Part shown: in pieces, positions 1 to 8,566 of the stretch
How the letters are laid out: every line of letters starts with the position of its first letter
Numbering within the stretch: position 1 is the first letter of the stretch
DNA from: Streptomyces formicae
GTDB lineage: Bacteria > Actinomycetota > Actinomycetes > Streptomycetales > Streptomycetaceae
Reading direction: 5' to 3'
NCBI RefSeq assembly: GCF_002556545.1
Contig: NZ_CP022685.1
Location: 6,860,001 to 6,924,000 of the forward strand
DNA: 64,000 bases
Made by a program: the position numbers and the translations under genes
Notes under the pieces: generated by a model
The model's database searches: none
What the model saw: only the letters and a program-made list of their open reading frames with translations
Told to the model about the DNA's origin: nothing

Positions 1-140
1 CCGGCGGGGGCCTCAGAGGACTCCTTGGCGGACTCCTCGGCCTCCTCCGGCTCGGCCGTCAGCGTGGCGGCAGCCGCATCGGTCGTCGACGCTTCATCGG
101 TGGCCTTGGACTTCCGGCGAAACCGTGAAAAGACACCCAT
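1..140 (-). CDS. Small acidic protein, N-terminal part only
   Basis: The reading frame begins at an ATG at 138-140 on the minus strand and runs off the left edge of the window. The visible part starts MGVFSRFRRKSK and then becomes rich in Ala, Glu, Ser and Thr. The basic, slightly hydrophobic start followed by an acidic low-complexity stretch gives no recognisable domain. It is transcribed divergently from miaA, with about 180 bp between the two starts. I do not recognise a function; the rest of the gene lies outside the window. Confidence 0.6.
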   Translation of the reverse strand, partial: MGVFSRFRRKSKATDEASTTDAAAATLTAEPEEAEESAKESSEAPA

Positions 141-323
141 ATCTACTCCATACAGTACTCGTGTGGGCGAAATCCCGCGCCGCCCGGTGCGTCCCATTGC
201 GTCGCCCGGGGTCATCGGTCCTCGAAACCGGCGGCCGGAACCTCGCAACAGGCAACGACCCCGGAGCCGTGCCGTCACGTAGCTCGTTCGGGAAGTGGGC
301 GTGGGGTTTGCGAGACTGGGACG

Positions 324-1262
324 GTGAGTAGTGCAGCTCCCGCCCCGCGGGTCATCGCCGTCGTCGGTCCCACTGCGGCAGGAAAGTCCGATCTGGGCGT
401 TTTCCTCGCCCAGCGTCTCGGCGGCGAAGTCGTCAACGCCGACTCCATGCAGCTCTACCGAGGGATGGACATCGGCACCGCCAAACTGACGCCCGACGAG
501 CGCGGCGGCGTTCCCCACCAGCTCCTCGACATCTGGGACGTCACGGAGGCCGCGAGCGTCGCCGAGTACCAGAGGCTGGCCCGCGCGCAGATCGACCGGC
601 TCCTCGCCGAGGGGCGCTGGCCGATCCTGGTCGGCGGCTCCGGCCTGTACATCAGGGGAGCCGTGGACAACCTGGAGTTCCCCGGCACCGACCCCGCCGT
701 CCGGGCCCGCCTGGAGGAGGAGCTCACGCTGCGCGGCTCCGGCGCCCTGCACGCCCGCCTCGCCGCCGCCGACCCCGAGGCCGCCCACGCCATCCTGCCC
801 AGCAACGGCCGCAGGATCGTCCGCGCCCTGGAGGTCATCGAGATCACGGGCAAGCCGTTCACGGCCAACCTGCCCGGCCACGACTCGGTGTACGACACGG
901 TCCAGATCGGCGTCGACGTGGCCCGCCCCGAACTCGACGAACGCATCGCCACCCGGGTCGACCGCATGTGGGAGGCGGGCCTGGTGGACGAGGTGCGCGC
1001 CCTGGAGGCCGAGGGGCTGCGCGAGGGGCGTACGGCGTCCCGGGCGCTCGGCTACCAGCAGGTGCTCACGGCGCTCGCGGGGGAGTGCACCGAGGACGAG
1101 GCGCGCGCCGAAACCGTGCGCGCCACCAAGCGCTTCGCGCGCCGTCAGGACTCGTGGTTCAGGCGCGATCCGCGGGTGCACTGGCTCAGTGGGGCCGTGG
1201 CCGATCGGGGGGAACTTCCGGAGCGCGCACTGGCGTTGCTCGAACGACCGGTCACAGCCTGA
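324..1262 (+). CDS. miaA: tRNA dimethylallyltransferase MiaA
   Basis: Transfers a dimethylallyl group from dimethylallyl diphosphate to N6 of A37 in tRNAs that read UNN codons, in the cytoplasm. The protein is 312 aa, a normal MiaA length. The P-loop GPTAAGKS lies near residue 15, followed by family signatures such as NADSMQLYRGMDIGTAK, PHQLLDIWD and LVGGSGLYI. The C-terminal part carries RALGYQQV and the KRFARRQDSWFRRD segment, typical of the family end. The start is GTG at 324; no strong ribosome binding site precedes it. The next gene, dapF, lies after one small membrane-protein gene on the same strand. Confidence 0.96.
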   Translation: MSSAAPAPRVIAVVGPTAAGKSDLGVFLAQRLGGEVVNADSMQLYRGMDIGTAKLTPDERGGVPHQLLDIWDVTEAASVAEYQRLARAQIDRLLAEGRWPILVGGSGLYIRGAVDNLEFPGTDPAVRARLEEELTLRGSGALHARLAAADPEAAHAILPSNGRRIVRALEVIEITGKPFTANLPGHDSVYDTVQIGVDVARPELDERIATRVDRMWEAGLVDEVRALEAEGLREGRTASRALGYQQVLTALAGECTEDEARAETVRATKRFARRQDSWFRRDPRVHWLSGAVADRGELPERALALLERPVTA

Positions 1263-1369
1263 TCACGTGATGGCATCGGGACGCTCAGGCGGTCATCCCG
1301 GTACCTGACGGCGTGCCATCATCGACCATCGATCGACCGGTGGAGTCCGAAGTGGGAGGGCGCGTGGCG

Positions 1370-1858
1370 ATGGAGGCCGGCCCTCGTGACACCGCACATG
1401 ACGGCGGGGAGCAACTCAGCCCCGACGGGCCCGACGACCTCGCGGGCGGCGTGACGGACGACGGTCCCGGCGCGGACGAGATGGCGCCGGAGGCCGAGGT
1501 CGAGGTCGAACTCCGGCCGCAGCGCCGCCTGCGCATCTGGCAGCTCGCGCCGATCGTGATCCTCGCCGCACTCGGCTCCCTGATGTTCGCCTTCCCGCTG
1601 GCCTTCGAGTTCGGCGGCGGTGGCGGGGGCGGTGCCGCCGACGGCGGTGCCGTGGTCGCGATGCTGGGGCTGCTGATCAGCTGCTGCGCCGCGGGGTGGG
1701 GCATGATGGCCGCCCGCCGCGTGGGGCACACCTGGCCCGGGCTCCCGGAGCGCGGCTCCGGACGCCGCCCGGACTGGCGGGTCGTCTGCGCGTACGCACT
1801 GCTCTTCCTGGCCGCCGTGGGGCTCGCGGTGTGGCGGGTGGCCCGACTCCGTTCCTGA
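1370..1858 (+). CDS. Small membrane protein with acidic N-terminus
   Basis: A Streptomyces-type hypothetical membrane protein of 162 aa when started at ATG 1370. That start has GGGAGGG at 1354-1360 at good spacing; in-frame GTGs at 1313 and 1364 are possible but worse placed. The first 50 residues are acidic and probably cytoplasmic. Three hydrophobic segments follow: IWQLAPIVILAALGSLMFAF, a Gly-rich stretch leading into VVAMLGLLISCCAAGWGMMA, and VVCAYALLFLAAVGLAVW. A run of seven glycines separates the first two. It sits between miaA and dapF on the same strand. The function is unknown to me and no enzymatic motif is visible. Confidence 0.75.
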   Translation: MEAGPRDTAHDGGEQLSPDGPDDLAGGVTDDGPGADEMAPEAEVEVELRPQRRLRIWQLAPIVILAALGSLMFAFPLAFEFGGGGGGGAADGGAVVAMLGLLISCCAAGWGMMAARRVGHTWPGLPERGSGRRPDWRVVCAYALLFLAAVGLAVWRVARLRS

Positions 1859-1923
1859 ACGCTCCTGGTGGCCCCGACGGCCTCGCGGGCCGAGTTGTCG
1901 TACCCACCCCGTACGATCGAGGA

Positions 1924-2802
1924 ATGAGCACGCGGATCGCCTTCCTCAAGGGGCACGGGACCGAGAACGACTTCGTGATCATCCCCGACCCCGACAACAC
2001 CGTCGAGCTGGCCCCGGCCACCGTGGCCGCCCTGTGCGACCGCCGCGCGGGCATCGGTGGCGACGGCCTGCTCCACGTCGTACGCTCCGCCGCCCACCCC
2101 GAGGCACGCCACCTCGCGGGCCGCGCCGAGTGGTTCATGGACTACCGCAACGGAGACGGCTCGGTCGCCGAGATGTGCGGCAACGGAGTGCGCGTCTTCG
2201 CCCGCTACCTCCAGCGCGCGGGACACGTCGGCGAGGGAGACGTCGCGGTGGCCACCCGCGGCGGCGTGAAGACCGTGCACATCGCCAAGGCGGAATCCGG
2301 TGGCGAGATCACCGTCGGCATGGGCAGGGCGCTGCTCCCCGAAGGCGACGTCACCGTCTCCGTGGCCGACCGCAGCTGGCCCGCGCGCAACGTGAACATG
2401 GGCAATCCGCACGCGGTCGCCTTCGTGGCCGACCTCTCCGAAGCGGGCCATCTGTACGACCCGCCGCCCTTCAGCCCGGCCACCGCCTACCCGGACGGCG
2501 TGAACGTCGAATTCGTCGTCGCCCGCGGCCCGCGCCACGTCGCCATGCGCGTGCACGAGCGCGGCTCCGGCGAGACCCGGTCGTGCGGCACGGGCGCGTG
2601 CGCCGTGGCCGTCGCGGCCGCCCGCAAGGACGGCGTGGACCCCGCGGTGACCGGTGCCCCGGTGACGTACACGGTCGACCTGCCCGGCGGACGCCTGGTC
2701 ATCACCGAGCGGCCCGACGGCGAGATCGAGATGACGGGACCCGCCGTCATCGTCGCCGAGGGCGAGATCACGTCCGAATGGCTCGAAACGGTACTCGCAT
2801 GA
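1924..2802 (+). CDS. dapF: Diaminopimelate epimerase
   Basis: Interconverts LL- and meso-diaminopimelate, the step that feeds lysine synthesis and peptidoglycan precursors. The protein is 292 aa. Both catalytic cysteines are visible: Cys85 in MCGNGVRV and Cys221 in SCGTGACA. The N-terminal FLKGHGTENDFV and the FMDYRNGDGS loop are standard family features. The start is ATG at 1924. A TACGAT hexamer at 1912-1917 ends six bases before the ATG, so a leaderless transcript is likely; the GAGGA that touches the ATG is too close to serve as a normal ribosome binding site. It lies downstream of miaA and a membrane-protein gene. Confidence 0.97.
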   Translation: MSTRIAFLKGHGTENDFVIIPDPDNTVELAPATVAALCDRRAGIGGDGLLHVVRSAAHPEARHLAGRAEWFMDYRNGDGSVAEMCGNGVRVFARYLQRAGHVGEGDVAVATRGGVKTVHIAKAESGGEITVGMGRALLPEGDVTVSVADRSWPARNVNMGNPHAVAFVADLSEAGHLYDPPPFSPATAYPDGVNVEFVVARGPRHVAMRVHERGSGETRSCGTGACAVAVAAARKDGVDPAVTGAPVTYTVDLPGGRLVITERPDGEIEMTGPAVIVAEGEITSEWLETVLA

Positions 2803-2944
2803 ACTGTCGCTCGAATGGGTGATCCGTTTCACGCTCGGCGAGAGGCGGTCAGCACCGCGTGATGGGCTCGGTAGCATCAAGCACCGGCCCGGACGGAGTA
2901 CGCCACCGTCCGTTCACCGCCGGTAGAAGCAGCCGGAGGTGCCC

Positions 2945-5095
2945 ATGAGTGCGGAGGCTACGAACCCTGCGACGCCCGGCCCCGTGACATCCGGGGTCCA
3001 GCGCAGGCGCGGCCGCGCCCGTCTCGACCTGCGCAGGCTCGGCCGTGCCGCCCTGCTCGGCCCCGCGACACGGGACCGTCTGCCCGACGCGATCGGCCAT
3101 GTGGCGGAGGCCCACCGGGCCCACTACCCGGACGCCGACCTGGAGCCGCTGCGCCGTGCGTACGTCCTCGCGGAGTCCTCGCACCGCGGCCAGATGCGCA
3201 AGAGCGGCGAGCCGTACATCACGCACCCGCTCGCCGTGACGCTGATCCTCGCCCAACTGGGCGCGGAGATCACGACGCTGACCGCCTCCCTGCTCCACGA
3301 CACCGTCGAGGACACGGACGTCACGCTCGACCAGGTCCGCGACGAGTTCGGCGAGGACGTCTGCTACCTGGTCGACGGCGTCACCAAGCTCGAAAAGGTC
3401 GACTACGGAGCGGCGGCCGAACCGGAGACGTTCCGCAAGATGCTGGTCGCCACCGGCAACGACGTACGCGTCATGTCGATCAAGCTCGCCGACCGGCTGC
3501 ACAACATGCGCACCCTTGGTGTCATGCGTCCCGAGAAACAGGCGCGCATCGCCAAGGTCACCCGGGACGTCCTCATTCCGCTCGCCGAGCGCCTCGGTGT
3601 CCAGGCGCTCAAGACCGAGCTGGAGGACCTCGTCTTCGCGATCCTCCACCCGGAGGAGTACTCCCGGGTCGACGCCATGATCGCGGCAAATGCCGAGGGC
3701 GCGGGCGACCCGCTCGGGGACATCGCGGGCGATGTGCGCGGCGTGCTGCGCGACGCGGGCATCACGGCCGAAGTCCTCATCAGGCCCCGGCACTTCGTCT
3801 CGGTGCACCGGGTGCACCGCAAGCGGGGTGAGCTGCGCGCGGCGGACTTCGGACGCCTCCTCGTCCTCGTGAACGAGGACGCCGACTGCTACGGAGTCCT
3901 CGGCGAGCTGCACACCTGCTTCACGCCGGTGGTCTCGGAGTTCAAGGACTTCATCGCCGTACCGAAGTTCAACCTGTACCAGTCGCTGCACACGGCGGTG
4001 GCCCGGGCCGACGGCGAGGTCGCCGAAGTCCTCATCCGCACGCACCAGATGCACCAGTTCGCTGAGGCGGGCGTCGTCGCGCTGCGCAACCCCTACGCCC
4101 CGCCCGCGGAGGAGATCCCCGCGGGTGCCGACGACGAGCGCGTCGACCCCACGAGGCCGGGCTGGCTCTCCCGGCTCCTGGACTGGCAGCAGGCCGCGCC
4201 CGACCCGGACACCTTCTGGTCGACACTGCGCGAGGACCTCGCACAGGACCGCGAGATCGCCGTCTTCCGGCCCGACGGAGGCACCCTCGGCCTGCCCGCG
4301 GGCGCCAGTTGCGTGGACGCCGCCTACGCCCAGTACGGGGAGGACGCCCACGCCTGCATCGGGGCCCGCGTCAACGGCCGTCTCGCGACGCTCAGCACGG
4401 TCCTGCACGACGGCGACACGGTCCAGCTGCTGATGGGCCAGGACGCCGCCTCGGGGCCCTCGCGCGACTGGCTCGACCACGCCCGCACGCCCGCCGCGCG
4501 GATCGCCATCCGGCGCTGGCTCACCACGCACCCGGCCCCCGACACCCCCGCTGCCGCCCCGGCCGGACAGCGCAGGCCGCCGCGTCAGCCCTCCCCGGCC
4601 GAGCCCGGACCGCAATCCGTCGAAGGCCCGCGCCCCGCCGCAGCGAACGCCGTCGTGGACCGTGAGGGTGCGAGCGTGCGCCTCGCGGGCTGTTGTACGC
4701 CCGTGCCGCCCGACGAGGTCACCGCGTTCGCCGTGCGCGGCGGTGTCGTGACCGTGCACCGGGTCGGCTGCCCCGCCGTGGAGCGCATGAAGGAAGTGGG
4801 GCGCCCGGAGATCGGCGTGCGCTGGGGCGACACCGCGGAGTGCCGCGTCACGCTCATCGCTGAATCGTTCGGCCGCGCACATCTGCTCGCCGACCTCACC
4901 GAAGCGATCGCCCTCGAAGGCGTGGCGGTCATCTCCGCGACGGTGGAGCCGCCGACCCAGCAGCGCGTGCGCCATACGTACACGCTGCAACTCCCGGACG
5001 CCGCGCACCTTCCCGGGCTGATGCGGGCGATGCGCGCCGTGCCCGGGGTGTACGACGTGAGCCGCGCCCAGCACCCGGCGGCGGCAACACCCTGA
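2945..5095 (+). CDS. RelA/SpoT-family (p)ppGpp enzyme, RshA-like
   Basis: A 716-aa Rel/SpoT homologue. I chose ATG 2945 because GGAGG at 2935-2939 sits at correct spacing; GTG 2939 overlaps that site. The HD hydrolase domain looks intact: THPLAV, HDTVED near residue 118, and DRLHNMRTL. The synthetase-like domain follows, with LYQSLHTAV and EVLIRTHQMHQFAE, then a TGS-like segment and a C-terminal ACT-like region. The synthetase is divergent: where Rel enzymes have D-L-x-G-x-R around the catalytic Asp, this one has ADFGRLLVL, so the Gly and Arg are lost. By position and divergence it matches what I remember as RshA of S. coelicolor, separate from that genome's main relA. I infer that hydrolysis is retained and synthesis is weak or conditional. 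Confidence 0.85.
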   Translation: MSAEATNPATPGPVTSGVQRRRGRARLDLRRLGRAALLGPATRDRLPDAIGHVAEAHRAHYPDADLEPLRRAYVLAESSHRGQMRKSGEPYITHPLAVTLILAQLGAEITTLTASLLHDTVEDTDVTLDQVRDEFGEDVCYLVDGVTKLEKVDYGAAAEPETFRKMLVATGNDVRVMSIKLADRLHNMRTLGVMRPEKQARIAKVTRDVLIPLAERLGVQALKTELEDLVFAILHPEEYSRVDAMIAANAEGAGDPLGDIAGDVRGVLRDAGITAEVLIRPRHFVSVHRVHRKRGELRAADFGRLLVLVNEDADCYGVLGELHTCFTPVVSEFKDFIAVPKFNLYQSLHTAVARADGEVAEVLIRTHQMHQFAEAGVVALRNPYAPPAEEIPAGADDERVDPTRPGWLSRLLDWQQAAPDPDTFWSTLREDLAQDREIAVFRPDGGTLGLPAGASCVDAAYAQYGEDAHACIGARVNGRLATLSTVLHDGDTVQLLMGQDAASGPSRDWLDHARTPAARIAIRRWLTTHPAPDTPAAAPAGQRRPPRQPSPAEPGPQSVEGPRPAAANAVVDREGASVRLAGCCTPVPPDEVTAFAVRGGVVTVHRVGCPAVERMKEVGRPEIGVRWGDTAECRVTLIAESFGRAHLLADLTEAIALEGVAVISATVEPPTQQRVRHTYTLQLPDAAHLPGLMRAMRAVPGVYDVSRAQHPAAATP

Positions 5096-5208
5096 CCTGC
5101 GCCCCGAGGCCCGCTCCGCGCGTTCCCTGAGGCCATCGTCGCGACTCGTTCGAGTGGCACGGCGCGCGCCGTCCCACCGGGGAAGGCCCGCGCTGATAGC
5201 GGTAGTTC

Positions 5209-6708
5209 ATGCTGCTCACCCCTCGGCCCAAGGCCGCCAGGACGAAGGCGCTCCGCACGCGCCGCGTCGCCGCCGCCCTGCTCGCCGCGTCCGCGTCCGC
5301 CGCCCTCATCGCGGCGAGCGCGCCGTCGCCCGCGACCCCGCTCGGCATCGGCGACCCGCTCTTCCCGCACCTGGGCAATCCCGGCTACGACGTGGCGTCG
5401 TACGACATCGCCTTCACCTATCACGGCGACAACAGCAAGCCGCTGGATGCCGTGACCAAGATCGACGCGCGGGCGACGGCGCCCCTGGAGCGCGTGAATC
5501 TCGACTTCGCGCACGGCAAGGTCCGTTCCGTCGAGGTCAACGGCAAGGCCGCCCGCTTCGCCGGGAGCGGCGAGGACCTGGTCATCACGCCGGCCGCCCC
5601 GGTGGCGAGCGGCGAGCGGATGCGGATCACCGTGCGGCACACCAGCGACCCGGTCGCCGCGAAGGGTGCCGAGGGCGGCTGGCTGCGCACCGGGGACGGG
5701 CTCGCCATGGCCAACCAGGCCGACGCCGCCCATCTGGTCTTCCCGTGCAACGACCACCCCTCGGACAAGGCGGACTTCACCTTCCGGATCACCGCTCCGA
5801 AGGGACTCACCGCGGTCGCCAACGGCCTCCCGGCGGCCGAGCCCCGGCACGGCGGGTCCGCCACCACCTGGTCGTACCGGACCCGGCACCCCATGGCGAC
5901 GGAGCTGGCCCAGGTGTCGATCGGCCGCTCCAGCGTCATCCGGCGGAAGGGGCCGCACGGCCTCCCCGTACGCGATGTGGTGCCCACCAAGGACCGCGAG
6001 ACCCTGGAGCGCTGGCTGAAGAAGACCCCGGGCCAGATCGGGTGGATGGAGAAGAAGGTCGGCCGCTACCCCTTCGAGGCGTACGGAGTGCTGATCGCGA
6101 AGGCGCAGACGGGCTTCGAGCTGGAGACGCAGACGCTCTCTCTCTTCGAGAGAGAGCTCTTCACCCGTCCCGAGTACCCCGAGTGGTACGTCGACGCGAT
6201 CATGGTGCACGAGCTGGCGCACCAGTGGTTCGGCGACAGCGTGAGCCCGCGGTCCTGGTCGGACCTCTGGCTCAACGAAGGCCACGCCACCTGGTACGAG
6301 GCGCTCTACGCCCAGGAGAAGTCCCAGCGGCCGCTCGCGACGCGGATGCGGGACGCCTATCGCCAGTCGGACGCCTGGCGTGCGGCGGGCGGTCCGCCCG
6401 CCAAGCCGAAGAGGCCCGCGCCGGGGCAGAAGATCAGCCTCTTCCGGCCCGTCGTGTACGACGGCAGCGCGCTGGTGCTCTACGCCCTGCGGCAGGAGAT
6501 CGGGCAGCCCGCCTTCGACCGCCTGGAGCGGACCTGGGTCCACGCGTACCGGGACGGCAACGCGACGACCGACGACTTCGTGCGGCTCGCGTCCCAGGAA
6601 GCGGGGCGTGACCTGGGCGGATTCTTCGAGGCATGGCTGTACGGGGAGAAGACGCCGCCGATGCCGGGGCACCCGGACTGGCGTACCTCGGCGAAGGACG
6701 GGAAGTAA
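5209..6708 (+). CDS. Secreted M1-family zinc metallopeptidase
   Basis: A 499-aa exported aminopeptidase-like enzyme. The N-terminus has a basic stretch (RTKALRTRR) followed by an Ala-rich hydrophobic segment, which reads as a Sec-type signal peptide. The zinc site is complete: His334-Glu-x-x-His338 in HELAHQWFGD and Glu357 in WLNEGHATWYE. The exopeptidase GxMEN motif of classic family members is replaced by FELETQT, which keeps only a Glu. The protein is shorter than full PepN enzymes (about 850 aa) and ends after the catalytic helical region. It lies between the Rel-like gene and hflX. A perfect 10-bp hairpin with a TTC loop is embedded in its coding sequence at 6135-6157. Confidence 0.9.
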   Translation: MLLTPRPKAARTKALRTRRVAAALLAASASAALIAASAPSPATPLGIGDPLFPHLGNPGYDVASYDIAFTYHGDNSKPLDAVTKIDARATAPLERVNLDFAHGKVRSVEVNGKAARFAGSGEDLVITPAAPVASGERMRITVRHTSDPVAAKGAEGGWLRTGDGLAMANQADAAHLVFPCNDHPSDKADFTFRITAPKGLTAVANGLPAAEPRHGGSATTWSYRTRHPMATELAQVSIGRSSVIRRKGPHGLPVRDVVPTKDRETLERWLKKTPGQIGWMEKKVGRYPFEAYGVLIAKAQTGFELETQTLSLFERELFTRPEYPEWYVDAIMVHELAHQWFGDSVSPRSWSDLWLNEGHATWYEALYAQEKSQRPLATRMRDAYRQSDAWRAAGGPPAKPKRPAPGQKISLFRPVVYDGSALVLYALRQEIGQPAFDRLERTWVHAYRDGNATTDDFVRLASQEAGRDLGGFFEAWLYGEKTPPMPGHPDWRTSAKDGK

Positions 6709-6747
6709 GCGGGGGCGGGGGGCGGCGCGCCGGGCAGGACCCCGCGA

Positions 6748-6786
6748 TGACCCGGGTGACGAGCCCGCAATAACCCGGGTGACGAG
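6748..6786. repeat. Direct repeat pair with CCCGGG cores
   Basis: Two 16-bp copies at 6748-6763 and 6771-6786, 23 bp apart, differ only at their second base (TGACCCGGGTGACGAG versus TAACCCGGGTGACGAG). Each contains the palindrome ACCCGGGT. They lie just after the M1 peptidase stop codon and about 185 bp before hflX. A pair of sites for one DNA-binding protein is possible, but nothing identifies it. Confidence 0.55.
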
Positions 6787-6870
6787 ACGGGGCGTGCCGT
6801 GCAACCATCTTCAGGTCGGCAGAGCGGCCCGTCAGGGACATCCCCTCGGGGAGATCTCGGGGTCGGCTCG

Positions 6871-6903
6871 GGACGGTCCGGGGAATCTCCGGACGGTCCG
6901 GGG
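6871..6903. repeat. Second direct repeat pair upstream of hflX
   Basis: GGACGGTCCGGGG occurs at 6871-6883 and again at 6891-6903, 20 bp apart, or about two helical turns. It is 67 bp upstream of the hflX start and may overlap the promoter region. The role is unknown. Confidence 0.5.
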
Positions 6904-6969
6904 CGTTGTCGAAAGTGACGGATCAGTCAGCCGTCCGCATTCCCATCGACGAATCGACGTAAGGACCCA

Positions 6970-8460
6970 ATGACCTCCTCTTCTTCCCCTTCCCAGGACG
7001 CACAGAGCTTCGCGCAGAACTACCCCGAAGGTCTTCGGGCCGATGCCCTGATGGAAGAGGACGTCGCCTGGAGCCACGAGATCGACGGAGACCGGGACGG
7101 CGACCAGTTCGACCGCTCCGAGCGCGCGGCCCTGCGCCGCGTCGCGGGCCTCTCCACCGAGCTCGAGGACGTCACCGAAGTCGAGTACCGACAGCTCCGT
7201 CTGGAGCGCGTGGTGCTCGTCGGCGTGTGGACCTCCGGGACGGTCCAGGATGCGGAGAACTCCGTCGCCGAGCTGGCCGCCCTCGCGGAGACCGCGGGTG
7301 CGCTCGTGCTCGACGGCGTCATCCAGCGTCGCGACAAGCCGGACCCGGCGACCTACATCGGCTCCGGCAAGGCCCTCGAGCTGCGCGACATCGTCCTCGA
7401 AACCGGTGCCGACACCGTCGTGTGTGACGGTGAGCTCAGCCCGGGCCAGCTGATCCACCTCGAAGACGTCGTCAAGGTCAAGGTGGTCGACAGGACTGCC
7501 CTGATCCTCGACATCTTCGCCCAGCACGCCAAGTCCCGAGAGGGCAAGGCGCAGGTCGCGCTCGCGCAGATGCAGTACATGCTGCCGAGGCTCCGTGGCT
7601 GGGGTCAGTCGCTCTCCCGGCAGATGGGTGGCGGCGGCGGTGGCGGCATGGCCACCCGTGGTCCCGGTGAGACCAAGATCGAGACGGACCGGCGACGGAT
7701 CCGCGAGAAGATGGCGAAGATGCGCCGGGAGATCGCGGAGATGAAGACGGGCCGCGACATCAAGCGGCAGGAGCGCCGACGCAACAAGGTGCCCTCGGTC
7801 GCGATCGCCGGTTACACCAACGCGGGCAAGTCCTCCCTGCTCAACCGACTCACGGGCGCGGGCGTCCTGGTGGAGAACGCGCTGTTCGCCACCCTCGACC
7901 CGACCGTGCGCCGGGCCGAGACGCCGAGCGGTCGGCTCTACACCCTTGCCGACACCGTCGGGTTCGTGCGGCATCTGCCGCACCACCTCGTCGAGGCGTT
8001 CCGCTCCACCATGGAGGAGGTCGGCGAATCCGACCTGATCCTGCACGTGGTGGACGGCTCGCACCCGGTGCCGGAGGAGCAGCTGGCCGCCGTGCGCGAG
8101 GTGATCAGGGACGTGGGCGCCACCGACGTACCCGAGATCGTGGTGGTCAACAAGGCGGACGCGGCGGACCCGCTGGTCCTCCAGCGACTGCTGCGCAACG
8201 AGAAGCACGCGATCGTGGTCTCCGCGCGGACAGGTGCCGGTATCGAGGAGCTCCTCGCGCTCATCGACACCGAACTGCCGCGCCCCGAGGTCGAGATCGA
8301 GGCCCTCGTTCCGTACACGCACGGCCAGCTCATCTCGCGGGCGCACGCCGAGGGCGAGGTGCTCTCCGAGGAGCACACCGCCGAGGGCACGGTGCTCAAG
8401 GCGCGGGTGCACGAGGAGCTTGCCGCGGAGCTCGCTCCGTACGTGCCGGTGACGCGCTGA
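6970..8460 (+). CDS. hflX: Ribosome-associated GTPase HflX
   Basis: A translational GTPase that splits stalled or stressed ribosomes, in the cytoplasm. The protein is 496 aa. An N-terminal HflX domain contains the YIGSGKALEL segment, followed by a glycine-rich linker (MGGGGGGGMATRGPGETK, then a coiled-coil basic region). The G domain has GYTNAGKSSLLNRLTG (P-loop), DTVGFVRHLPHHLVEAF (G3) and VVNKAD (G4). The start at ATG 6970 has AAGGA about seven bases upstream. The gene ends at a strong bidirectional hairpin shared with the convergent protease gene. Confidence 0.96.
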   Translation: MTSSSSPSQDAQSFAQNYPEGLRADALMEEDVAWSHEIDGDRDGDQFDRSERAALRRVAGLSTELEDVTEVEYRQLRLERVVLVGVWTSGTVQDAENSVAELAALAETAGALVLDGVIQRRDKPDPATYIGSGKALELRDIVLETGADTVVCDGELSPGQLIHLEDVVKVKVVDRTALILDIFAQHAKSREGKAQVALAQMQYMLPRLRGWGQSLSRQMGGGGGGGMATRGPGETKIETDRRRIREKMAKMRREIAEMKTGRDIKRQERRRNKVPSVAIAGYTNAGKSSLLNRLTGAGVLVENALFATLDPTVRRAETPSGRLYTLADTVGFVRHLPHHLVEAFRSTMEEVGESDLILHVVDGSHPVPEEQLAAVREVIRDVGATDVPEIVVVNKADAADPLVLQRLLRNEKHAIVVSARTGAGIEELLALIDTELPRPEVEIEALVPYTHGQLISRAHAEGEVLSEEHTAEGTVLKARVHEELAAELAPYVPVTR

Positions 8461-8514
8461 CCCGTTTCGGTAGCGGCCACGCGCCGCCCCGTTTCGGCAG
8501 GTAGACAGACAGAC

Positions 8515-8552
8515 GGAAGGCCCGTCCCCACTTCGGTGGGGGCGGGCCTTCC
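8515..8552. terminator. Bidirectional hairpin terminator
   Basis: A 17-bp stem (left arm begins GGAAGGCCCG, right arm ends CGGGCCTTCC) closed by a TTCG tetraloop, with a single G-T pair. It separates hflX from the convergent protease gene and can serve both strands. Confidence 0.85.
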
Positions 8553-8566
8553 GTTCGTGCGAAGGG

